From Liriodendron chinense (taxonomy: Eukaryota; Streptophyta; Magnoliopsida; Magnoliales; Magnoliaceae): a stretch of 64,000 nucleotides of DNA. The notes below the pieces were generated by a model. The model was not told the DNA's origin and searched no databases. It saw only the letters and a list, made by a program, of their open reading frames with translations. The stretch spans positions 62,001 to 126,000 of the forward strand of contig PVNU02000927.1 in the NCBI GenBank assembly GCA_003013855.2, in the 5' to 3' direction. Position numbers and translations under genes: made by a program. Of this stretch, positions 1 through 9,595 are shown in pieces (within the stretch, counting starts at the first letter, position 1; each line of letters starts with the position of its first letter).

Positions 1-243
1 TAGTCCGACAAATAGAAGACTGCTTTCATCACTGACTGTGGCCTATATTACTATAGGGTAATGCCCTTTAGACTGAAGAATGTTAGGGCCATATACCAGA
101 GACCGGTCAACAAAATGTTTGCCAAGCAGATCGGGAGGACCGTGGAGGTCTATGTTGACAATATGCTCGTTAAGAGCATTGAAGTGACAGACCATTTGGC
201 TAACCTGAGAGAAATGTTTGGCATCCTGAGGAGATAAAGAATG
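1..243 (+). pseudogene. Tat-lineage pol fragment: reverse transcriptase palm
   Basis: Frame 1 reads through the RT core of a gypsy element: KTAFIT, then YRVMPFRLKN, then the active-site box as YVDN instead of YVDD, followed by LREMFGILRR. Losing the second catalytic aspartate would abolish polymerase activity. In-frame stops occur near bases 1 and 13 and again just before the breakpoint. The frame resumes exactly at 11374 with RMKLNLSKYAFGVSSDKF, so this fragment and the next were continuous before the Sirevirus inserted. Only the last part of RT is in the window. Confidence 0.85.
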
Positions 244-542
244 TGTTAATGCAAAGATTTGTCAATTACCATGGTTAGTGTGTCGTTGAGTCCCTGGCAA
301 CTGAAGTCAGTTTCCCTTGCGGCTGAAGACAGAAGCTTCTCGAAGATCAAGTCAGCCTCTAGCCTTTTCTCCCCAAACCTTTGATCCTAAAAAATCTTCT
401 ATAGATGGCCCAAGTCCTTTCTAGGCACACCCTTAGCACCATCTATAGCTCACCTTCCATTTAGATCAGCAATGGATAGGTTTTTGGTTGCAGAAAGTTC
501 CTTAAAATTGAAAATATTTCAGTCTGCACTCTCCGATACATA

Positions 543-1013
543 CCCGATCCATCGGAGAGTATCCCGATAGATGTCCGATCAATCGGACAAAGTGTCCGAT
601 CCATCGGAAAATAGTCCAGTTACATTGCAAACTCTCTGGACACTTTTCCGAGCCATCGAAGGTATGTCCGATCCATCGGACAGAGTGTTCCGATCAATCG
701 GACAGTATGTCCGATCAATCGTACATTTGTCCAGTAAACTTTGAAAAACTCTCTGGACTCTTTTACGATCAATCGGAGGTCTGTCCGATCCATCGGACAG
801 GGCTCTCCGATCCATCGGAAATAGGTACGATCCATCGGAAGAATTTCCAGAAAAATTGCATCATCTCTCTGGAAGAAATTCCGATCAATCGGACCACCTA
901 TCCGATCAATCGGACAGGGTGTTCCGATCAATTGGAACCAAGTCCGATCAATCGGAGAACCTGTTTTCAAGCAAAATTCAAATTTGACTAAATCTTATGT
1001 CCGATCAATCGGA
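543..1013 (+). promoter_or_regulatory. Array of about 15 short palindromes in U3 of the 5' LTR
   Basis: The 14-bp unit TCCGATCAATCGGA, or its variant with CC in the centre, has 6-bp inverted arms (TCCGAT and ATCGGA) and a 2-bp spacer. I count about 15 copies, roughly 11 exact. Clear ones start at 574, 595, 667, 689, 783, 808, 880, 901, 943 and 1000, and several others have one mismatch. Spacing is irregular. Sirevirus LTRs from other plants carry clusters of a different short palindrome at this position, so this is probably the family's version. The role is unproven; a dimeric transcription-factor site in the promoter is a reasonable guess. Confidence 0.8.
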
Positions 1014-1330
1014 ACCTATCGAGCTGACCGTTTTCTGACCGTTGAAGGGCATAATCTATTTATAGAACTCGGTTGGATCTTGCAAAAGACACCTTGAGCA
1101 CCATCTAGGGTTTGAGTGAGCCTTCTTCTTGAGATCTCCTTCTTCCAAACCCTTAGATCTGTTGAGTTCATTCTTCAATCCATGTTGATCTGACCAACAT
1201 TGATTAAGCATTCAAAGCTTGGATTGAAACATGAACTCAACTCCTCTTTAATGGCATCTTGACCTTCCTCTCATAGACATCTGCTTGTCATCAATGCCAT
1301 TAATGGTGGTTTAGGTAGAAGCTTTCCTCA

Positions 1331-1337
1331 TATAAAA
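1331..1337 (+). promoter_or_regulatory. Candidate TATA box of the Sirevirus LTR
   Basis: TATAAAA preceded by CTCA, about 320 bp downstream of the palindrome array. Two other candidates are TATTTATAG near 1057-1065 and TATAAAA at 1806-1812. The sequence does not decide which is used. The same sites recur in the 3' LTR at +9352. Confidence 0.4.
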
Positions 1338-2023
1338 GCCATATCCCAAAATAGCCTCAACCTATCCTCAATCCCTCACCTTGGAAACTACAATGGGTCA
1401 TCCGGAGCAAGGTTGCTGATCGAGGGAGCTGAAGAAGACGTCTTCCGTACAAGCTGAAGCATCTTCAACAAAGGCATCATCAAGGGACTCAATCAGCTAA
1501 GTATCTTTAGTCTTTCGAGTCCAAGAAACCTCCTCGAGTTGAGATTTGGGTTTCAGAGTTTGAAGACCCAAACTCGGTAGAGTCCTTGCGTAGGACAAGT
1601 CCTTGAGTAGGACAAGCCCTTGTGTAGGACTAAGTGGTCATGGATTAGTCCTATGGAAGGATGAATCCATGTGTTGAGTCGTAAGTCCTTTTGTAGGCTG
1701 TTAAGGTTTATGGTTAACCTCATTTAAAACCATAGTGATAGTGAAATCCGGCCACTCAAGGAGTGAGTGGATCAGCCGGGAGTGGAGTAGGTACATAACC
1801 GAACCACTATAAAAATCCCTTGTTGTGTGGTGATTGGATGAACTGATTTACTTCTTTTTGGGCTTCTATTATGGTTTGCATATCTGATGTTTGATGAAAG
1901 TGCTCTAAGAATATTTTGTGTTGAGAAATTTTAAAAAGTGTCCTATTCACCCCCCTCTAGGACAAGATAACTTGTTTCTTGCTTCTACAACAGCGGTAAT
2001 TAAACTTATACCGCATTTTCAAT

Positions 2024-2035
2024 TGGTATCAGAGC
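2024..2035 (+). other. Primer-binding site (initiator tRNA-Met)
   Basis: TGGTATCAGAGC begins 3 bases after the 5' LTR end. It is complementary to the 3' end of plant initiator methionine tRNA, the standard primer for copia elements. Confidence 0.9.
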
Positions 2036-2095
2036 GGGTTCCTCCTCAAAGGCGTAACCGCCCGGAGTGTGATCCGTCTCTAGAAGCTTGAAATC

Positions 2096-5000
2096 ATGTC
2101 AAAAGGGGATTCCAGTATGGTTTCCAAGCCTCCATATTTTGATGGATCAAACTACGCATATTGGAAAGCAAGGATGAGAGTTTTCTTGCAATCATTGGAC
2201 CATGCAACATGGAGGTCTGTGGAAATCAAATATGAAATACCCCTCTTGAACACTACCTTAGAGGGTGTCACAACCACCACAGTCAAACCTGATGACTTAT
2301 GGACTGATCTTGAAAAACTGAGATACATTAGCAATGCAAAGGCACTCAATGCCATCTTTTGTGCCGTCTCAGCGGATGAGTTCAAAAGAATTTGTAATTG
2401 CACAACATCCAAAGAAGCTTGGGACATCCTTGAAACTACACATGAAGGGACTAGTACAGTCAAGAGGTCAAAGCTTCAGCTATTGACAACTCAGTTTGAA
2501 AATATGAAAATGGAAGAACATGAGAACTTCATGGACTTTTACACCCGTTTGAGTGATGTCACCAATGCTATGTGGGGATTGGGAGAGAGAATTTCGGACC
2601 CGCGCATTTGTAGGAAAATTCTAAGATCCTTACCCGAACGATTCTCTTCCAAGGTCATAACTATTGAGGAATGTAGAGATATTGATACTATGAAAATAGA
2701 AGATCTACTAGGATCTCTACAGACCCATGAACTTCATTTCAAGAAATCCCCAAAAAGTAGAAACACCGTGCTAAAAACTTCACACACTACACAAGAATCT
2801 GAAGTTGATAGTGATGAAGAATTGGATATGAATGAAATGGCTCTTATGGCCAAGAAATTTAGAAAATTCTTCAAAAACAAAGGAAAGAGGGTTGACAAGA
2901 ATAGCAAATCTTTTGACAAAAAGCGCTATACAGGAAAATCTTACAACAAGCCAAAAGATCCCAAGTGCTACAACTGTGGTCGCTATGGTCATATTGCCTC
3001 TGAATGTCAAGCTCCTGCCAAAGAAAAATTCAAAAAGAAAGCTATGGCAGCCACATGGGACAACCTTGGGAGTACTGATTCAGAAACAGAAGAAGATCAA
3101 AGTGATGAGAGAGGATCAGTTAAAATTCTGATGGCCTCTATTTCTGAGATTGTCCCAGACTTACAAAGCGATAATGATCATGAGCAATCAGAACACAATA
3201 TGACATCCTCCGATGATGACGAGGATGATAAAGAAGGTTTGCAAGTTGCCTATGATGAGCTATTCCGTCAAAGCATCCTTCTTACCAAGAAGTTGAGCCA
3301 AGCTAACATTGAAAACAACAAACTGGCTGATGAAATGCAAGAAGTGAAGAGAGAAAACCACGGATTCTACCATCAGATCTGTGAATTGGAAAAGAAAAAC
3401 AAAGCAGCACAAGACAAAATTAATACCCTAGAAGATGAGCTGAAAAAGGCAAAATCTACAAATCAGTGTTTAGTTTTGCAGCTTAATCAAGAAAGTCAAC
3501 TCAATGAAAGATTTGCCCAAAGTAGAGAAAAACTTGATGATATCCTTAAGTCAGGTAAACCTTGTAGGAACACAAGGGGGCTAGGATATAATGAGCCAAC
3601 TAAGGTTAGTAACCCAGAACCTAAAAAGACCAGGAATGCATCAGGAAGCACCACTAAGAGAAATTCACCTATATGTCATGCATGCGGAGATGTTGGTCAT
3701 CTAAAGTTTGAATGCTTGGTCCTTAAGAATCCGGTTCGGAACTTGAAAGGTAAATTTGTACCTACCGGTAAAAGGATGAATCAGATGTGGAGTCCTCCTA
3801 AACAAACTCCAAACATAAGGAAGAATTATCCCACTCCACCAAAGAAAGACAAAAGAATGGAAGAGCTCCTAGAAATGGTAAAACAGTTGAACAAAAAAAC
3901 CATGGAGCTGATGAGAGAGAAAACTTCAAAAACTTGTGCCCAACCAATGACATCCCTAGAATCTACCAAGAAACCTAGTTCTCCAAAAAGGATAGTCTCT
4001 AAATGGGTAGTTAAGAACAAATGCTTAGTTATTCATACAGCCCTTAGAGCCGGAAGAAACACTAGGTGGTATCTTGATAGTGGATGCTCCCGACACATGA
4101 CAGGTGACAAGACTCAGTTCTGTGATTATGCTGAATTTGATGGTGGGTCTGTTACCTTTGGAGATGGGAGTCTTGCCAAGATTGTTGGAAAGGGAACCAT
4201 CACCGGGCCAGGATTGCCCAAAATTGAGGATGTTCTATGTGTTGACGGTTTGAAACATAATCTGTTAAGCATCTCTCAAATATGTGATGAACAGCATTCC
4301 GTGAAATTCTCCAAAGAGATGTGCGAAATTATGGACCAAACTGGAAAATTAATATTAAAAGGGTTTCGCACTGGAGATAACTGCTATGTGATTGAAAACA
4401 AAGGTGATGAGGGACCATCCGCCGTATGCCACATGGCTATTAATGATGATACTGAATTATGGCATCAACGGCTTGGTCATGTCCACTACAGGAACCTTGC
4501 TAAGCTAAGTAGGAAGAAATTGGTGAGAGGATTACCAAAGATTGGGAAGAAACCAAAAGAAGTATGTGCTGAATGCTTGAAAGGTAAACAAATTAAAGTA
4601 GCACATAAGAAGACATCCATCATCGCTACATCAAAACCCCTTGACCTACTCCATATGGACCTTGTAGGCCCCACAAGAGTAATGAGTCAAGGAGGTAAGA
4701 GGTATTTCTTCGTTATTGTTGACGACTATTCCCGGTATACATGGGTTGTATTTTTGAAAGAAAAGTCGGATACATTCGAGGAATTTGAGAAACTCATGAG
4801 ACGACTCCACAATGAAAAGGAATGCACAGTTAAACGTATTAGGAGTGATCATGGAGGGGAATTTGAGGATGGGCGCTTTGAACTATTCTGTGAAAATTTG
4901 GGAATCAAGCATGAATTCTCAGCCCCAAAAACTCCCCAACAAAATGGAGTAGCAGAAAGGAAAAACAGAGTTCTACTCGAAATGGCCACAGTCATGATGA

Positions 5001-7069
5001 ACAGCAAAAATATAGCTCAAAATCTGTGGGCCGAAGCAGTGAATACAGCTTGTCACATCATTAACCGAGTCTACTTGAGAGCTGGCCTAGATAAGACCCC
5101 ATATGAGTTATGGAATGGAAAAGTCCCAAACATTAAGTACTTTAGGGTCTTTGGTAGCAAATGTCACATCCTTCGAGATAGAGAAAATTTAGGAAAATTT
5201 GACTCTAAGAGCGATGAGGGAATATTTCTAGGATATGCTTCTGATAGTCGGGCCTATAGAGTGTACAATACAAGGACTAAAACAACTCAAGAATCCATAA
5301 ATGTTGTCATTGATGACCAATCCAAGGAAGACACAAGACTTGTTGATGATGAAGTGGGAGAACCGTGCCACATAGGTAAACCTGATGAAAAATCTCCCAC
5401 TCCCAATGCCTCAATAGCTTCGGGAAATACTCCACATGTCAAGGATCATCCCCTCAATCAAATCATTGGAGATCCGGATGTTGGAGTCAAGACTAGAAGA
5501 CAACTTGAGGCCATCAACAGTCATGTATGCTTCACTTCAAAAATTGAACCAAAAAATATAAATGAAGCTCTCAATGATGAATTTTGGATACTTGCTATGC
5601 AAGAGGAACTTCAACAGTTTACCCGAAATGATGTTTGGTTTCTAGTTGAAAGACCAAATGAGAAAAATGTCATTGGAACCAAATGGATCTTCAAAAACAA
5701 AACAGATGAATCTGGCAATGTGATTCGGAACAAAGCACGTCTCGTGGCTCAAGGGTACTCTCAAATTGAGGGAATTGATTTTGATGAAACTTTTGCCCCG
5801 GTAGCTAGACTCGAATCCATTCGAATACTCATGTCCATAGCATGTGCTCTTAAATTCAAATTATTTCAAATGGACGTGAAGAGTGCCTTTCTAAATGGTA
5901 TACTTGATGAGGAGGTTTATGTTGAACAACCAAAAGGGTTTGTGGACCCTAGTTACCCTCAAAGAGTCTACCGATTGAAAAAGGCTCTCTATGGGTTAAA
6001 ACAAGCCCCCCGAGCATGGTATGAACGTCTTACTCAATTTCTTATTGCTCACCAGTTTGTTAGGGGGAGTGTTGATAAAACCCTATTTGTTAAAAGGACG
6101 GCTGATTCCTTTCTCATTGCTCAGATTTATGTTGATGATATTGTATTTGGGTCTAACTGTGAAGAATTCTCTGACTTATTTGCTGAATTAATGAAATCTG
6201 AATTTGAGATGAGTTTGGTTGGCGAACTAAATTTTTTCCTAGGATTGCAAGTTAAACAGCTGAAAAATGGAATCTTTATCAACCAAACTAAGTATGCAAA
6301 AGACTTGGTCAAGAGATTTGGGTTAGACTCGGGTCGATCACACACCACGCCTATGGCCACCACCATTAAACTATCTAAAGACTTATCTGGCACTAGTGTT
6401 GATCAACATCTATATAGAAGTATGATTGGGAGTCTTCTCTACCTCACAGCTAGTAGACCCGATATCGCCTTTAGTGTAGGGGCGTGTGCTAGATTTCAAG
6501 CCGATCCTAAGGAATCACACCTCATTGCTGTAAAACGAGTGATTAGATATGTGGCCTGCACCACTGATTATGGCTTGTGGTACCCCTTTGACACCTCAAC
6601 CATCATTGCGGGGTACTCCGATGCCGATTGGGCCGGAAATATGGATGACAGAAAATCCACTAGCGGTGGCTGCTTTTACATCGGAAATTGCTTAGTTGCT
6701 TGGCATAGCAAAAAGCAAAACTCCATCTCCTTGTCCACCGCTGAAGCTGAATATATTGCTGCCGGAAGTTGCTGTGCTCAACTACTTTGGATGAAGCAGA
6801 TGTTGAAGGATTATGGTCTTAATCAGGATGAAATGACGCTTTTTTGTGACAACACAAGCGCCATTAATATCTCAAAAAATCCGGTTCAACATTCTCGAAC
6901 CAAGCATATCGACATCCGGCATCACTTTATAAGAGAACTCGTTGAAGAAAAACTGATTAATCTTGAATACATTCAAACTGAGCGGCAATTGGCCGACATC
7001 CTTACAAAACCGCTAGATTCCACAAGGTTTGAACACCTTCGGAAGTCTATCGGTGTGTGCTCATTCTAG
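2096..7069 (+). CDS. Sirevirus gag-pol polyprotein (Gag, protease, integrase, reverse transcriptase, RNase H)
   Basis: A 1657-aa single-frame polyprotein with no stops. Gag starts with PPYFDGSNYAYWKARM. Zinc knuckles (CX2CX4HX4C) lie at residues 291-304 and 527-540. An acidic stretch (about 340-380) precedes a predicted coiled coil (380-487), as in the enlarged gag of Sireviruses. Protease has LDSGCSRHM (Asp661). Integrase has the H790/H795/C824/C827 zinc site and the D855, D918, E954 triad with D-D-35-E spacing. RT has YVDD at 1345-1348. RNase H has D1509, E1550 and D1585, ending near LADILTKPL. The ATG at 2096 is the first after the primer-binding site. All catalytic residues are present, so the protein is probably functional in reverse transcription and integration. 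Confidence 0.97.
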   Translation: MSKGDSSMVSKPPYFDGSNYAYWKARMRVFLQSLDHATWRSVEIKYEIPLLNTTLEGVTTTTVKPDDLWTDLEKLRYISNAKALNAIFCAVSADEFKRICNCTTSKEAWDILETTHEGTSTVKRSKLQLLTTQFENMKMEEHENFMDFYTRLSDVTNAMWGLGERISDPRICRKILRSLPERFSSKVITIEECRDIDTMKIEDLLGSLQTHELHFKKSPKSRNTVLKTSHTTQESEVDSDEELDMNEMALMAKKFRKFFKNKGKRVDKNSKSFDKKRYTGKSYNKPKDPKCYNCGRYGHIASECQAPAKEKFKKKAMAATWDNLGSTDSETEEDQSDERGSVKILMASISEIVPDLQSDNDHEQSEHNMTSSDDDEDDKEGLQVAYDELFRQSILLTKKLSQANIENNKLADEMQEVKRENHGFYHQICELEKKNKAAQDKINTLEDELKKAKSTNQCLVLQLNQESQLNERFAQSREKLDDILKSGKPCRNTRGLGYNEPTKVSNPEPKKTRNASGSTTKRNSPICHACGDVGHLKFECLVLKNPVRNLKGKFVPTGKRMNQMWSPPKQTPNIRKNYPTPPKKDKRMEELLEMVKQLNKKTMELMREKTSKTCAQPMTSLESTKKPSSPKRIVSKWVVKNKCLVIHTALRAGRNTRWYLDSGCSRHMTGDKTQFCDYAEFDGGSVTFGDGSLAKIVGKGTITGPGLPKIEDVLCVDGLKHNLLSISQICDEQHSVKFSKEMCEIMDQTGKLILKGFRTGDNCYVIENKGDEGPSAVCHMAINDDTELWHQRLGHVHYRNLAKLSRKKLVRGLPKIGKKPKEVCAECLKGKQIKVAHKKTSIIATSKPLDLLHMDLVGPTRVMSQGGKRYFFVIVDDYSRYTWVVFLKEKSDTFEEFEKLMRRLHNEKECTVKRIRSDHGGEFEDGRFELFCENLGIKHEFSAPKTPQQNGVAERKNRVLLEMATVMMNSKNIAQNLWAEAVNTACHIINRVYLRAGLDKTPYELWNGKVPNIKYFRVFGSKCHILRDRENLGKFDSKSDEGIFLGYASDSRAYRVYNTRTKTTQESINVVIDDQSKEDTRLVDDEVGEPCHIGKPDEKSPTPNASIASGNTPHVKDHPLNQIIGDPDVGVKTRRQLEAINSHVCFTSKIEPKNINEALNDEFWILAMQEELQQFTRNDVWFLVERPNEKNVIGTKWIFKNKTDESGNVIRNKARLVAQGYSQIEGIDFDETFAPVARLESIRILMSIACALKFKLFQMDVKSAFLNGILDEEVYVEQPKGFVDPSYPQRVYRLKKALYGLKQAPRAWYERLTQFLIAHQFVRGSVDKTLFVKRTADSFLIAQIYVDDIVFGSNCEEFSDLFAELMKSEFEMSLVGELNFFLGLQVKQLKNGIFINQTKYAKDLVKRFGLDSGRSHTTPMATTIKLSKDLSGTSVDQHLYRSMIGSLLYLTASRPDIAFSVGACARFQADPKESHLIAVKRVIRYVACTTDYGLWYPFDTSTIIAGYSDADWAGNMDDRKSTSGGCFYIGNCLVAWHSKKQNSISLSTAEAEYIAAGSCCAQLLWMKQMLKDYGLNQDEMTLFCDNTSAINISKNPVQHSRTKHIDIRHHFIRELVEEKLINLEYIQTERQLADILTKPLDSTRFEHLRKSIGVCSF

Positions 7070-7606
7070 CAAAATGGACACTCATGTGCTTATAGGTATA
7101 TCTGAGGAATTAGCCTCATTTTTGTTGGTAATTATTGATATTGTCATGCTCACACTCGTATCAAATTAGCTGGACATCATTTGCTGAAAAAAAAAAATGT
7201 TTAGTGTTGAAAATCCCACTGGGGGCATTTCCGATGGATCGGACACATCGTCCGATCAATCGGAAATATCGGCAGATCAACAGTCAAATACGCGAGCCCT
7301 ATTCAGTCGGTTTTCATTTCTTCTCTCTTCCACTCATTTCTCAGTCCCTTTTGCTAGGGCATCTCCATCCGGGCGGTCTAGAGTTCAGCTGAGTCTTCCT
7401 GAATCCCCATTTGCAGCTCCAATAGGTCTTTGCATCTCCTCGGTAAGATCCTTCAAGCTGGTGGTTTGATTTTTTTTTTTTTGGCTATCCGATTGGTATC
7501 TTCTGTCCCTCTCCTCTATCAGATCATCATTCCTAGGGATTTGAAGTGTTTTCCGTCCATCTTGGTATCTACATTGGTTGAATCCTCTTTCCAAGCTTGC
7601 TACATC
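7070..7606 (+). other. Spacer between Sirevirus pol and second ORF, with two palindromes and a possible splice acceptor
   Basis: Contains two copies of the LTR palindrome (7230-7243 with centre GG, 7251-7264 with centre CA). A T-run starts near 7470, followed by a pyrimidine-rich tract and CTATCAG ending at 7522, which resembles a plant 3' splice site. The second ORF is open back to an ATG at 7430. That would add a hydrophobic stretch (IFFFLAIRLVSSVPLLY), but it is encoded partly by the T-run, so I prefer the ATG at 7607. Confidence 0.5.
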
Positions 7607-8785
7607 ATGCCTAAAGACCCAAAAGGCAAGTCCAAGATGGCAGCTGGGCCATCCACCACTGCCAGGACCAAGAAGTTGCAAACTTCTCGACCCTCTCAGG
7701 GCTCTCCTCCACCTGCTGCACCTCCTGTTCAGCCTGAGAGTCCAGCCTCTCTCTCTCGGTTTCAATCACGCACCATTATCTATGAGAGAGTGGTCACTGA
7801 GTCCTGCGTGGAGCCCTTCGGCATTCCTGCTCTTCTTGCTCAGATTGGGTGGGATCCTGTACTTCGTTTTGGTGGCGTCGCCCATCCCGAGGTGGTCTAT
7901 ACATTTCTTTCTAAAATCATCAATCCTGTTGGCAACCCTCCCTCATGTGAGGTTATTGTCGGCGGCCGGGTCGTCCAGGTCACAGCCCACACAATAGCCG
8001 CCCTGATTGGTGTTCCCGTGTCCTCAGCACCGCAACCCAATGACAATCTACTTGATACTTCACTTAGGGCTGATTGGACTCGCTACTTGTGTCGGGGTCC
8101 AAATCCGGAATGGATCGATGGTAGTGCTCTCCGCGCATCTGAAATGTCTAATAGGTTTCGTGTGCTCCATCAGATCTTCAGCACCAATGTCTATCCTCGC
8201 AGTACAAACAAGTCCGACCTTACTGCCAATATGGTCAATCTGTTGTACCACGTCGGTCATGGTACGCGCCTGTGTCTCCCATCCATCATCTTGCATCATA
8301 TTTTGGACGCCCTGCCACACAACCGCAACACCATTCCGTTCGGGTGGCTCATTACTAGATTAGGGCACGAGTGCGGATTTACAGATATTGTGGTCCACCC
8401 CATTCCTCGTCGCACATTCAGGGACCTCAATATCAAGAAGATGACCCTTCCAAAAGAGGATGACGTAGAAGATCGGGATTTCTCGCACACTCCTACACAG
8501 GTGTCGGCTGACACCCGCAGCGGGTCTTCTGCTCCATCACCGACTCCTGCCCCAGCTCGTCGCTCAGTCAAGCGGCGCCTTCAGTCCGACGCCTCCTCGG
8601 CTCCTCCTCCTCCCAGCACGGAGCAGATCTCTGCTCAATTAGATCGCGTGGAGGGTGCCCTTGCCCAGCATGGTGAGCGGCTGTCGCGACTCGAGGGCTT
8701 GATGCAGTCTATTCATGCTGCTGTCCAGAGCCTCACCTCAGCTTTATCATGCCGTCGCGATGACGTCTCTGGCCCTGCTCCATAG
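7607..8785 (+). CDS. Sirevirus second ORF in the env position; resembles plant transposon-associated proteins
   Basis: A 392-aa ORF from MPKDPKGKSK (an upstream in-frame ATG at 7430 would give 451 aa). It begins with a basic, Pro/Ser-rich segment. A globular part (about residues 48-270) contains FGIPALLAQIGWDPVL, YTFLSKI and HTIAALIGVPVSS, in a pattern I associate with the Pfam family called putative plant transposon protein. A Ser/Pro-rich linker carries RRSVKRR (318-324), a possible nuclear-localisation signal. A C-terminal heptad region (about 337-382) suggests a coiled coil. I see no signal peptide or fusion-type membrane anchor in this form, so an envelope role is not supported. Function is unknown. 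The length and lack of stops in a young element suggest it is maintained. Confidence 0.8.
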   Translation: MPKDPKGKSKMAAGPSTTARTKKLQTSRPSQGSPPPAAPPVQPESPASLSRFQSRTIIYERVVTESCVEPFGIPALLAQIGWDPVLRFGGVAHPEVVYTFLSKIINPVGNPPSCEVIVGGRVVQVTAHTIAALIGVPVSSAPQPNDNLLDTSLRADWTRYLCRGPNPEWIDGSALRASEMSNRFRVLHQIFSTNVYPRSTNKSDLTANMVNLLYHVGHGTRLCLPSIILHHILDALPHNRNTIPFGWLITRLGHECGFTDIVVHPIPRRTFRDLNIKKMTLPKEDDVEDRDFSHTPTQVSADTRSGSSAPSPTPAPARRSVKRRLQSDASSAPPPPSTEQISAQLDRVEGALAQHGERLSRLEGLMQSIHAAVQSLTSALSCRRDDVSGPAP

Positions 8786-9595
8786 CGGCCCACCTTTTCA
8801 GCTAGGGTTCCTAGAGTTTAGTTGTCGCAGATATCTTTTTGGAGCGACGTTGATTGTTGTATTGATTGGTGCATCTTTTCATTGACATCTTTTTGGATTG
8901 ACGGCCGGTTATACTTTTTGGCTATGTTTTTTGGATACTTTTTGGATCTTCTGGATGCTCAGTATTTGGATATCTGATGATCATTATGTCTTTCTTGTTA
9001 TGCTATTACATCTGATGATCATTCTTTTTGGGTATCTTCTGCATATATATACATATTATTGTGCGACATTGCTCATTCCTGGTGGGCTTCTTGCTCTCTT
9101 TTTGGTTTTTGTATATATATGGTTTGTTGGTCATGATATACATTTCAGGAGGGGAGGTTGGTTGCCTGGGCTATAAGCCCTCTGTGCTTACTGTCATATA
9201 CTTGTATATCCTTGCATGACCATGTGTGTGTTGGCTTCCTCTCTCGGCTCGATAATGTTTACTTTCCTCCTTGCGTCTATGACATATATGCTGCATTCTC
9301 ATTTTACTAACCTTTGTCAATCACTGACAAAAAGGGGGAGAATTTATCCCACCAAAAGATCCAGGTTATCTTTTTGTTGATCTTTTGTGTGCAGGGACAA
9401 AGGGGGAGTTCATATGAAGCCAAGTTTGTACATTGAGTCTGTACATTTTGTATGTAATGAGTCATGTCTATGTATAAAGTTTTTATTTCTTTTGACATGA
9501 TGTATTTTGATTTTTGGTGTCTAGGATAAAGTCTGTGGTATGGACCAAGACTTGCATAGGTTTGGTTTTGTCTGGTAATTGACAAAGGGGGAGAT
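8786..9595 (+). other. Sirevirus 3' non-coding region with three polypurine tracts
   Basis: No credible ORF; T-rich with repeated CTTTTTGGAT-like words. Three AAAGGGGGAG tracts occur: near 9331-9340, 9399-9408 and 9583-9592. The last abuts the 3' LTR at 9596 and would prime plus-strand DNA. Repeated polypurine tracts are a published Sirevirus feature; the roles of the inner two are not established. Confidence 0.85.

Larger units (their letters stand above)
244..2021 (+). repeat. 5' LTR of the Sirevirus
   Basis: Starts TGTTAATGC and ends CATTTTCA. It matches 9596-11373 at a constant offset of 9352 with the same length (1778 bp). U3 holds the palindrome array (543-1013). Candidate TATA boxes are at 1057-1064 (TTTATAG type), 1331-1337 (TATAAAA) and 1806-1812 (TATAAAA). 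Short ORFs in this segment come from the repeated palindrome and are not genes. Confidence 0.95.

Noticed and set aside
579..991. Several overlapping ORFs on both strands with Ser-Asp-Gly-Ser-Asp and Pro-Ile-Asp-Arg repeats (also at 9931-10343)
   Set aside because: They are translations of the LTR palindrome array, which is open in several frames on both strands; not proteins.
543..1013. Regularly recurring palindromes resembling a CRISPR array
   Set aside because: Plant retrotransposon LTR; spacing is irregular, the unit is only 14 bp and the same array is in the other LTR.
2024..2035. A tRNA gene at the Sirevirus leader
   Set aside because: Only the 12-base primer-binding complement is present; no cloverleaf. 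I saw no tRNA or rRNA gene in the window.
7430..7606. A signal-anchor-like hydrophobic N terminus for the second Sirevirus ORF
   Set aside because: The hydrophobic residues come partly from a T-run and a likely pyrimidine tract of a splice site; the ATG at 7607 gives a more plausible start.
7385..8571. ORFs of 86-139 aa overlapping the Sirevirus second ORF in other frames
   Set aside because: Shadows of the GC-richer 7607-8785 coding frame.
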